This document shows positions 21,303 through 31,900 of a stretch of DNA of 37,807 nucleotides, in pieces. The notes under the pieces are model-generated. The model did no database searches. It was not told the origin of the DNA and saw only the letters and a program-made list of their open reading frames with translations. The stretch is from NCBI GenBank assembly GCA_002104895.1, contig MCFG01000523.1, positions 1 to 37,807 on the forward strand. The letters run 5' to 3'. Both the position numbers and the translations under genes were made by a program. Numbering within the stretch: position 1 is the stretch's first letter; each line of letters opens with the position of its first letter. The DNA is from Anaeromyces robustus (Eukaryota > Neocallimastigomycota > Neocallimastigomycetes > Neocallimastigales > Neocallimastigaceae).

Positions 21303-21330
21303 TTTTCGTAATATTTTCCATTTACGAAAA
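21303..21330. repeat. Small inverted repeat, 9-nt arms
   Basis: TTTTCGTAA at 21303-21311 and TTACGAAAA at 21322-21330 are perfect reverse complements with a 10-nt loop, in a slightly less AT-biased patch about 350 nt after the F-box gene stop. It could be chance or a hairpin in a 3' UTR. Confidence 0.5.
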
Positions 21331-22107
21331 GCCAATTTTTTTTGCTGTCATTTAATTTTTTCATGTACCAACCAAAAAAATTGTATATTGAAAATTCTAA
21401 CCTTTTAGTACTAACTGTATAAAATTTTTTATCTTGAATATTCTTTTTTTTTTTTTTTAGGATAAATTGTTATTTATAATTAAAAAATTTTATATATATT
21501 AAAAAAAAGACTAAAATTTACGTATTATTTAAATTTATCATATATTATGAATAGTTTCTTTTTTAGGACTTGTTCTCTCGTTAAGTTATATATAAATTAA
21601 CAACATATAAATCATCTATTTAAAAATATTTTATAAACTAAATTATCCTACAAAAAAAAAATTTAAAATTAAAAATATTATATATATCATAATATAATAA
21701 AACGTTTTAATAAACATATTATTGTAATATTAATGAATTATTTAATTAAAGAATTTCTTAATTGCATAAGAAATTTTATTTTATAAATATTAAATTAAAA
21801 TTTTTAATTTTTCAAGATTTGATAATTTTTTTTTTATTATTATTAATATTTAATCACAGAATGGCACTAATAAACAATGATAACAAATAATTAATAATTT
21901 AGATTAATCATATTTTTTTATGTTATCTTTATACTTATGATGTTAATTTTATTTAATAAAATTTATTATTAAAACTAATTATTTTTTTATACTATTTAAA
22001 TTGTATATTATATATATTTTATCTTTTCTTTTTACTTTTTTTTTTTTAATATTTAAATAATATTTAATTCTATAATAATTATTAATAAAAATATGAATAA
22101 TATAATA

Positions 22108-22108
22108 A

Positions 22109-22191
<83 letters not shown>

Positions 22192-22199
22192 TAATAATA
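22108..22199. repeat. (AAAT)n then (AAT)n microsatellite
   Basis: A tetranucleotide array of about 65 nt passes directly into a short trinucleotide run at about 22177-22199. Confidence 0.9.
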
Positions 22200-22420
22200 G
22201 TTATTAATTATATATTTAAAATTTAAAGAAATAGTAGTTATAATATTTATTTATTGCTATTTATATGGCTTATTTATATGACTTTTTTATTATGAAGGCG
22301 TTTCTTTCATGTTATGTGGAGAATATTATCTTTTATAATAATTAATTATTAATATTTATTTATTTAAAAATGAAATCTAATAATAGTTAAAAATTAAAAA
22401 TATATTAAGTAATTAAATAT

Positions 22421-22658
<238 letters not shown>

Positions 22659-23711
22659 AAATATCAATAATATAGAGGATTTATATATAATTAGAGATTA
22701 GGAAGTTATTACTAAACATGTAGGAAAACTTTACATTAACTATTCTATAATTAAAAATTAATTAGTTAATATATATAATTTATATTACCATATATATAAT
22801 TAAATATATTACTAATATATTGTATATATTTTATAATCCAATAGGAATATTGATATATATAAAAAAACGTTAAATATATGAAATAAAATTTATTTTTAAC
22901 GATAACCGTTAAGGGTTAGTACTGAATTATGAAATGATATGGAGATGAGATGAACTTAAAATTTAATCTTAGTAGTTTAATTTATTTTAATATATTTATA
23001 ATATATTGCAAAATATAATGAATATATTAAAACTTTAAAAAAAAATAAATAAAATATTTATAATAGAAAAAACAGAAAAAAAAAAAAAAAAAAAAAATAA
23101 AAAAAAGTATATAAAATTGATAAATTCTCTCTGGTAAATTTTTTAGAGTTGATAAATCAATAATATTTGAAATAATACCAAATATTTAAAAAAAAAAGAA
23201 AAAAACACTTTTTTAATTGAAGATAAAAAAAAAGTGGAACATTTTTATAGAATATATACCAACATAGATTATTAATTACAAAATAATAATAATTTTTTAT
23301 ACTATTCAATTATAAATTATAATAATATTATTAAACATTGTTAAATTCCAATAATAAAGTGAGTAATGAATAATATTTAAAATTATATTAATATTATGCG
23401 TAAATAATATAATAAAAAAATATAAATCAATAATATATAATAATCATAAATATTAGAAAAAATTAATGTAATAGATAATTAAAATATTAACTTAATAATA
23501 ATAATAATAAAATATAAAAAAGTTGATATAAAATAATGCAATAAATATTAATAAATTTTATACGATAAAATATACTAATATTATAATAATATATATTTTT
23601 TAACAAACATTGATAAATTAAAAATAATTCTTTTCATACAAAATATAATAAAAGTACAATAACATATATCATTAAATTATATTAAATAAATAAATATATA
23701 AGAATACAAAA

Positions 23712-25994
23712 ATGTCAAACAGAACTTCAGTTGATCGTATTAGAGCAATTTATCAACATTTAATGAAACAACAACTTAATTCAGGAGTTGATGATAGCAA
23801 CAGTAATATTAATGTTGAAAAATGGATTAAAGATAATTTTACACCATATTTAGGCGATAGTTCATTTTTAACAACAAAACCAACTGAAGCAACTAAAAAA
23901 ATTTGGGAATATTGTGAACAATTATTAAAAGAAGAAGTTAAAAGTAATGGTTGTCTTGATGTAGATGCATCTAAGCCATCTACTATTACTTCACATGCTC
24001 CAGGTTACATTATTAAAGATTTAGAAAAAATTGTTGGTTTACAAACAGATGCTCCATTAAAGAGAGCCATAAAACCATTTGGTGGTATTAAGATTGTTAG
24101 AAATGCTTTAAAAGCTTATCACAGACAACTCGAGGAAGAAGTTGAAACTATTTTCAGATACAGAAAAACTCACAATGATGGTGTATTTGATATTTATACT
24201 CCAGAAATGAGAAAAGCTCGTTCCAATGCCATTATTACTGGTTTACCAGATGGTTATGGTCGTGGTAGAATTATTGGTGATTACAGACGTGTTGCTTTAT
24301 ATGGTGTTGATTATTTAATTAAAGATAAAGAAAATGATAAATTAAAGATTGGAGGTATGATGACTGAATCTAATATGCGTGATATTGAAGAACTTGCTGA
24401 ACAAATTAAAGCCTTAAAGAGTTTAAAGAAGATGGCTATGTCTTATGGTTATGATATTTCAAAACCAGCTACTAATGCACAAGAAGCCATTCAATGGACT
24501 TACTTTGGTTATTTAGCTAGTGTTAAGGATCAAGATGGTGCTGCTATGTCTATGGGTCGTCTTGATTCATTCTTCGATATTTACATTGAAAGAGATATGG
24601 CAAAGGGTATTTTAACAGAAGAACAAGCTCAAGAGTTAATTGATCATTTTATTATTAAATTACGTTTAGTTAGACATTTACGTACTCCAGAATACAATGA
24701 TTTATTCGCTGGTGATCCAACTTGGGTTACTATGGTTGTTGGTGGTGTCAGCAATGATCCAAGAAAACCATTTGTTACTAAAACTTCTTATCGTATCTTA
24801 AATACCTTATATAACCTTGGTCCAGCTCCAGAACCAAATATTACCGTTTTATGGAATGACAAACTTCCAGTTCAATGGAAGAACTTCTGTACTAAGGTTT
24901 CTATTGATACTTCTTCTATTCAATATGAAAATGATAGTTTAATGAACCCACTTTATGGTGATGATTATGCAATTGCTTGTTGTGTTTCATGTATGAGAGT
25001 TGGTAAGGATATGCAATTCTTTGGTGCTAGATGTAATTTAGCTAAACTTATGCTTTATGTTCTTAATCATGGTAAGGATGAAAGAACTGGTAAGCAAGTT
25101 GGTCCAGACTTTGGTGAAGTTCCAGAAGGTCCAATTTCATTCGAATGGATGTGGCAAATTTATGATAAGGCTATGGATTGGTTAGCTGAATTATATGTCA
25201 ATACTATGAATGCTATTCATTATTCTCATGATCGTCACTGTTATGAAGCCATTCAAATGGCTTTACATGATACCAAGATTCGTCGTTTAATGGCTTTCGG
25301 TATTGCTGGTTTATCTGTTGTTGCTGATTCCTTCTCAGCTATTAAATATGCTAAAGTTACCCCAATTCGTGATCCAAAAACTGGTCTTACTGTTGATTTC
25401 AAGATTGAAGGTGATTTCCCAAAATTCGGTAATGATGATGATAGAGTAGATTACTTTGCTAAAACTATTCCAGAAATATTTATAGAAAAATTAAAAAAAT
25501 ACCCAACTTACAGAAATGCTCAACATACCTTATCTATTTTAACTATTACTTCTAATGTTGTTTATGGTAAGAAAACTGGTTCTACTCCAGATGGTCGTAA
25601 GGCCGGTGAACCATTTGCTCCTGGTTGTAATCCAATGCATGGAAGAGAAACTTCTGGTGCTGTTGCCTCCTTAAATTCAGTTTCTAAAGTATGTTATGAT
25701 TCATGTTTAGATGGTATTTCTAATACTTTCACACTTGTTCCAAGTGTTTTAGGTAAATTAAGTGAAGAAAGAGTCCAAAACTTAACAGGTCTTTTAGATG
25801 GTTATTTCACTCGTGGTGGTTTCCATTTGAATGTTAATGTATTAAATAAATCTACATTAGAAGATGCTATGGTTCATCCAGAAAATTATCCAAACTTAAC
25901 AATTCGTGTTTCTGGTTATGCAGTTCATTTCATTAGACTTACCCCACAACAACAAAGAGAAGTTATTGCTCGTACTTTCCATGATTCTATGTAA
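23712..25994 (+). CDS. pflB: Pyruvate formate-lyase (formate C-acetyltransferase), glycyl-radical enzyme
   Basis: A single uninterrupted exon encodes 760 residues, the same length as the Escherichia coli enzyme. It converts pyruvate plus CoA to acetyl-CoA and formate. The catalytic cysteine pair is C423-C424 in [20 protein letters not shown]. The glycyl-radical site is G735 in [20 protein letters not shown] near the C-terminus (bacterial consensus RVSGYAVRF). [20 protein letters not shown] (34-53), [11 protein letters not shown] and [17 protein letters not shown] also match the family. The N-terminus is only about nine residues longer than in E. coli, and no clear cleavable hydrogenosomal presequence is seen, although residues 1-20 carry several Arg/Lys. 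In anaerobic chytrids this enzyme is known from cytosol and hydrogenosomes. It needs a radical-SAM activase, which is not in the window. Coding sequence is less AT-biased than neighbouring genes and has no introns, which fits bacterial ancestry or high expression. Confidence 0.97.
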   Translation: MSNRTSVDRIRAIYQHLMKQQLNSGVDDSNSNINVEKWIKDNFTPYLGDSSFLTTKPTEATKKIWEYCEQLLKEEVKSNGCLDVDASKPSTITSHAPGYIIKDLEKIVGLQTDAPLKRAIKPFGGIKIVRNALKAYHRQLEEEVETIFRYRKTHNDGVFDIYTPEMRKARSNAIITGLPDGYGRGRIIGDYRRVALYGVDYLIKDKENDKLKIGGMMTESNMRDIEELAEQIKALKSLKKMAMSYGYDISKPATNAQEAIQWTYFGYLASVKDQDGAAMSMGRLDSFFDIYIERDMAKGILTEEQAQELIDHFIIKLRLVRHLRTPEYNDLFAGDPTWVTMVVGGVSNDPRKPFVTKTSYRILNTLYNLGPAPEPNITVLWNDKLPVQWKNFCTKVSIDTSSIQYENDSLMNPLYGDDYAIACCVSCMRVGKDMQFFGARCNLAKLMLYVLNHGKDERTGKQVGPDFGEVPEGPISFEWMWQIYDKAMDWLAELYVNTMNAIHYSHDRHCYEAIQMALHDTKIRRLMAFGIAGLSVVADSFSAIKYAKVTPIRDPKTGLTVDFKIEGDFPKFGNDDDRVDYFAKTIPEIFIEKLKKYPTYRNAQHTLSILTITSNVVYGKKTGSTPDGRKAGEPFAPGCNPMHGRETSGAVASLNSVSKVCYDSCLDGISNTFTLVPSVLGKLSEERVQNLTGLLDGYFTRGGFHLNVNVLNKSTLEDAMVHPENYPNLTIRVSGYAVHFIRLTPQQQREVIARTFHDSM

Positions 25995-26771
25995 ATTGTA
26001 AATTAATAAATCTGGAATAAAAATTAAATAATAATAATAATAATTAAAAAATAAAGGAAAAAAAAATGTTTTCTTTATTTTTTTTTTTAAAAAACAAACG
26101 AAACCAAAAACAAAGCATATCCCTTCCCAAATTATATAAAAAATAATAATACTTTTAATCGTTTACAAAAAAAAAAAAAAAAAACTAAAAATTATATCAT
26201 AAATACAAAATAAAAATAATTTTTTTATTGTATAAAATATTTATTCGTTAAAGCAAAATGAAAAAAAAAAAAAAATGTAAAAAGAATATAAAGAAAAAAC
26301 TTTTATTTTTTATTATAAAACTATTTGTATAAATATAATATATTTATAACCATTTAAATAAAAAAAAAAAATTTTTAAAAAAATAATTATTAAAATATAA
26401 ATCAGTTGCAACAAAATACTATTAATTTATTTAAAACTTTTTACTTTTAAAAGTAAAATTTTTAAAAAATAAAACCCCAATAATAAATAATTATTATGTA
26501 TAAATTAAATAAATAAATATTTAATAAAAAAAAAAATTAAAAAAAAAAAAAAAAAAATAAATAAATAAATAAAAAAATAAAAAAAAATAAAAAAAATAAA
26601 AAATATATATTTTTATTATTGACGTTTTATTTTAATAATTAATAATATTTTATTTGTTGTCTTTTTTTTTTTTTTTGTTTTTTTAATAATTTTATTATTT
26701 TATTGTGACAATAGATTATTCTATTTAGCCATTTATATAAATAATAGAAAATAGATTTAATTTTATATATA

Positions 26772-26907
<136 letters not shown>

Positions 26908-26945
26908 TTGTTCTAATCCAGGTATTTAATATTGGATTAGAACAA
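26908..26945. repeat. Perfect inverted repeat, 13-nt arms, 12-nt loop
   Basis: TTGTTCTAATCCA at 26908-26920 is the exact reverse complement of TGGATTAGAACAA at 26933-26945. The stem contains four G:C pairs, unusual in this AT-rich spacer. It lies about 0.9 kb after the lyase stop and about 0.9 kb beyond the 3' end of the minus-strand gene. Possible explanations are a transcript-end hairpin, a remnant of a small inverted-repeat element, or chance. Confidence 0.65.
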
Positions 26946-27874
26946 GATGGCTTATATAGAATAAATAAAAGAAAATTCACAATTTTATTATATATTAAAA
27001 TACATTTAAAAATTATAATATTCATATAATATCTGAAGCAGATTAATAATTCTGATATTCATATACTGTAAATATTATTCTATAAATAAATAATATACTA
27101 CTTGTTATAATTTTAAGAAATAAACATTGTATGTATTGTTTAATAGCATCAATTATGTAGTAAATAAAAATGATTATATATCTAAAGATATACAATTGAT
27201 ATTATTATTCAAATCAAGTTAGAACAATTAATGATCTTTTTTTCTTTTTTTAATAAAATGGAAAAATTATCTAAATCATAAAAATATTTAAAAAAAAAAG
27301 ATATTAAAAGGATATAAAATAATTTTTTATGATTATTATTTTTTATTAATAATTAATTTGATGATAATTATTAATTATTTTTTATTTATTTTATTTTTTA
27401 ATTTCTATTTATAAATTTTAATTTTTAATTAAATACATAAATCTTTTATAAAAGATAGTAAAATCTATAATAAAAAAAAAAGAAAAATAAATAAATACTG
27501 TAAAAATGATAAAATATAAAATCTATATTCAAAAATCTTAAAAAGATAGAATAAAATATATTAAGAAATAATAAAAAAATTATATATTTATATAAATTTG
27601 ATATCCACATAATTATTTAATAATATAATATATTATATATTATTATATGGAATTTTTTTTAGGTATATTCATATATTCATATAAAGGTATATTTTAGCTT
27701 TTTTTTATATTTTGTCTATTGCTAATATAAATATATGAAATGAAATGAAAACAAGAAAAGAAAAATTATAATAATAATAAAAAAAGTAACAAAAAAAAAA
27801 AAAAAAAAAAAAAAAAAAGAATAAAGAGAAATATATATTAGAGTTCAATATTTGTATATATAGATTGAAAAAAA

Positions 27875-28869
27875 TTATTCTGCTTTCTTTTCATTTTTAA
27901 AGTAAAGATTCTATATATGTATATTAATTGAATTATTATTAGAAAAATTATATAATAAATATTAATTATAAAATAATCATAAATATTATATATATATATA
28001 TATATATATTGAACTTACCACTTGTGATTGTGTTAAACGATTTAATTTTCTAAGTTTTTTCATCATTTCACTAAGAATTTCTTTCATTTGAGCATTATAT
28101 TGATACATATCATGTTCACATTGTATCATACCATTTTCATCAATAAAATCATATTCACTAAGTTCTTTATATTCTCTTCCTTCTGCTTTAGCAATAAAGT
28201 TTTCTTCGATAAAAGCTTCTCTTCTTTCAATTTTTTGATATTCTTTAATTTTCTTCATTTTCTCTTCTAATTCATAACAATAATTGTTATAATATTCATA
28301 TTGTTGTTTATATTGTTCTTTATATTTATAATATTCTTCCTTTTGTTCTTTTGTATAAGCATTAATATTATTGAGGAAGGTTTCTTCATAACTTTTCATA
28401 TGCTTTAAATATTCATCATATTGTTTTTGATAGGTTTTGATTTGATTATATTGATCCATAATATTATTATAACATTCTTTACGTTTTTCAATATTTTCAT
28501 AACGCATCTTTAATCTTTTCTTAATTAATTCAGTATCACTATTAAATGCTGCAGCATTCGTTGTTGCTAATTGCTTAAGATTATATTTACCATTGTTACT
28601 ATTATAATATGGTAAACTTGTAGTACTCTCATTACGTCTTGTATGACTTTTTGATTGAGTATTATACATATCATTTGTGGTAGAAGTGTTTGAATAGTTT
28701 TCGTCCGTATTTACTAATTTAAAATAATTATCATAAAATTATTAATAATTATTAGAATAATAAGAAATCCATATATATATATATATATATAATATAAAAA
28801 AATTAAGAAACAAACAAATAAACAAACAAACAAAAAACATTTTTTCCTTTAACAAAATAATAATAATTA

Positions 28870-28901
<32 letters not shown>

Positions 28902-31900
28902 TTACTATTACTACTACTACTACTACTAATAATAATAATGATAATAATTATAATTATAATAAATATTTACCTATAGTATTACTGAGTGGACTTGACTTTT
29001 TGACTTTATAAGGATTATTATAAGTTTTTAATTTAAGATGGTTACGCTTTGCAAATTCTTCATTTCTAGCTCTAGCAACTTCTTTTACTGATATAGAACT
29101 TCTTCTTCTTAATTCTTTAGTAGTATTAAAAGGCTTATCTTCATTTTCATTAAATGTATCATTTTCTTCATCAGATTCATTTTTATTTTCATTTTCATTT
29201 TCGTTAAATTTATCTTTTTCTTCATCAGATTCATTTCCATTTTCACTTTCATTTTCTTTTTCATTAAATTTATCTTTTTCTTCATCAGTTTTATTTCCAT
29301 TTTCACTTTCATTTTCTTTTTCATTAAATTTATTGTCTTCTTCATCAGTTTCATTTCCATTTTCACTTTCATTTTCTTTTTCATTAATTTTATCTTCTTC
29401 TTCGTCAGTTTTATTTCCATTTTTGTTATCAGTATTATTTTCATTATCCTTTTCTTTTTCTTTACCCTTATTTGATATATTTGCTACATTCTCATGACTA
29501 CTATCATTTCTATCAATAGTTACTGTTCTACTTGATGAATCATCTAATGTATCATCTATTCCTTTTCCTGTAGTTAATTTAAGCATGTTATTAAATTTGT
29601 CTTGTTTATTTGTTTCTTCTTCTTTGACTTTATTTTGATTTTCTTTTTCTTGCTGTTTCTTTAATTCTTCTTCTTCTTCTTGTTGTTTCTTTAATTCTTC
29701 TTCTTCTTCTTGTTGTTTTTTCAATGCTTCTTCTTCTTCTTGCTTTTTCTTTAATTCTTCTTCTTCTTGTTTATTTGTTTCTTCTTCTTTGACTTTATTT
29801 TGATTTTCTTTTTCTTGCTGTTTCTTTAATTCTTCTTCTTCTTCTTGTTGTTTCTTTAATTCTTCTTCTTCTTCTTGTTGTTTTTTCAATGCTTCTTCTT
29901 CTTCTTGCTTTTTCTTTAATTCTTCTTCTTCTTGTTTCTTTAATTCTTCTTCTTGTTTTTTCTTTAATTCTTCTTCTTCTTGTTTTTTCTTTAATTCTTC
30001 TTCTTCTTGTTTCTTTAATTCTTCTTTTTCTTGTTGTTTCTCTTCTTCTTCTTGTTTCTTTAATTCTTCTTTTTCTTGTTGTTTCTCTTCTTCTTCTTCT
30101 TCTTCTTCCTTATCTAAATTCTTATTCTTTTTATTCTTTTTATTTTCTTTTTCTTTTTCTTTCTTTTCTTTCTTTTCTTGTTTCTTTAATTCTTTTTCTT
30201 TCTTTTCTCTTTCTTTCTTTTCTTTCTTTTCCTTTTCTTTTAACTCTTTTTCTCTTAATTCTCTTTCCTTCTTTTCTCTTTTTTCTTTTTCTTTTAATTC
30301 TTTAGCTGATAATGGTTTTTCTTCAACTTCTTGTGTAGTAGTAGAGGTAGTTACTGTTGGTGTTGTTACTGATGATGATGTATTTAATCCTTTATTTTCA
30401 TAAATTCCTCTTAATTCTCTAACTGAGCTTGCAACTGAATTAATATCAGAATTATTTGAATTAGTGGAACTACCTTTATGGAGTCTAAATAGCATACTTA
30501 TACTACCATTTCTTTTTCTACTTTCTTTTTCTTTTTCTTTCTTTTCTCTTGATGATGATATTGATGTTCGTGAAGATACTGCAGAAGTATCTAATTCTTT
30601 ATTTTCATAAATTTCTCTTAATTCTCTAACTGAACTTGCAACTGAATTAATATCAGAATTTGAATAAGTGGAACTACCTTTATTATGTCTAAATAATCTA
30701 GTAATACTTCCAGTTCTTTTTTTCCTTTCCTTATTTTTATCTTTATTTTTATCTTTTTCTTTTTCTTTTTCTTTAACTTCATTTGATGGTTCTAATTTTT
30801 TATTAATATCATTATCCTTTTCTTTATTCGATGGACTTAATACTTCATTTGATAGTTCTAATTTTTTATTAATATCATCTTTTTCTTTATTCAATGGAGC
30901 TAATACTTCATTGCTTTCCTTTTCTACACTTGGTACTTTTTGTTTATTATCATTTTCTTTTTCTACACTTGATACTTCTTGTTTATTATCATTTTCTTTT
31001 TCTACACTTAGTACTTCTTGTTTATTATCATTTTCTTTTTCTATACTCGATACTTCTTGTTTATTATCATTTTCTTTTTCTATACTTGATATTTCTTGTT
31101 TATAATCATTTTCTTTTTCTATACTTGATATTTCTTGTTTATTATCATTTTCTTTTTCTTCACTTGGTGGAAGTAATTCTTTATTATTACCTTTTTCTTC
31201 ATTTGATGGAAGTAATTCTTTATCATTTTCTTTTTCTTCATTTGATGATTCTTGTTCTTGTTTATTATCATCAACTTTTTCTTCACTAGATAGAATTAAA
31301 TCTTTGTTATTTACATTTTCCTCACTTACTGGTTCTTGCTTATCATCAATTACCTTTTCTTCACTTAATGATTCTTGTTTATTATCATTCACCTTTTCAT
31401 CATTTGGTGATTCTTGTTTATCATCAATTACTTTTTCTTCACTTAATGATTCTTGTTTATTATCAATTACTTTTTCTTCACTTAATGATTCTTGTTTATC
31501 ATCATTTACCTTTTCTTCATTTGGTGATTCTTGTTTATCATCAATTACTTTTTCTTCACTTAATGATTCTTGTTTATCATCATTTACCTTTTCTTCATTT
31601 GGTGATTCTTGTTTATCATCAATTACTTTTTCTTCACTTAATGATTCTTGTTTATTATCATTTACCTTTTCTTCACTTAATGATTCTTGCTTATTATCAT
31701 TTACCTTTTCTTCACTTAATGATTCTTGCTTATTATCATTTACTTTTTCATCATTTGATGGTATTATATCTTTATTTTTATCTTCTTTTTTATTTAATGT
31801 TTCTGATTTTTTATCTTTTTTTTTTTCTTTATCATTTTCTATAGTTTTACTATTGTTTTCATTAATTTTTCTTTTATTTTTAGTTTTAGGTTCATCATTT

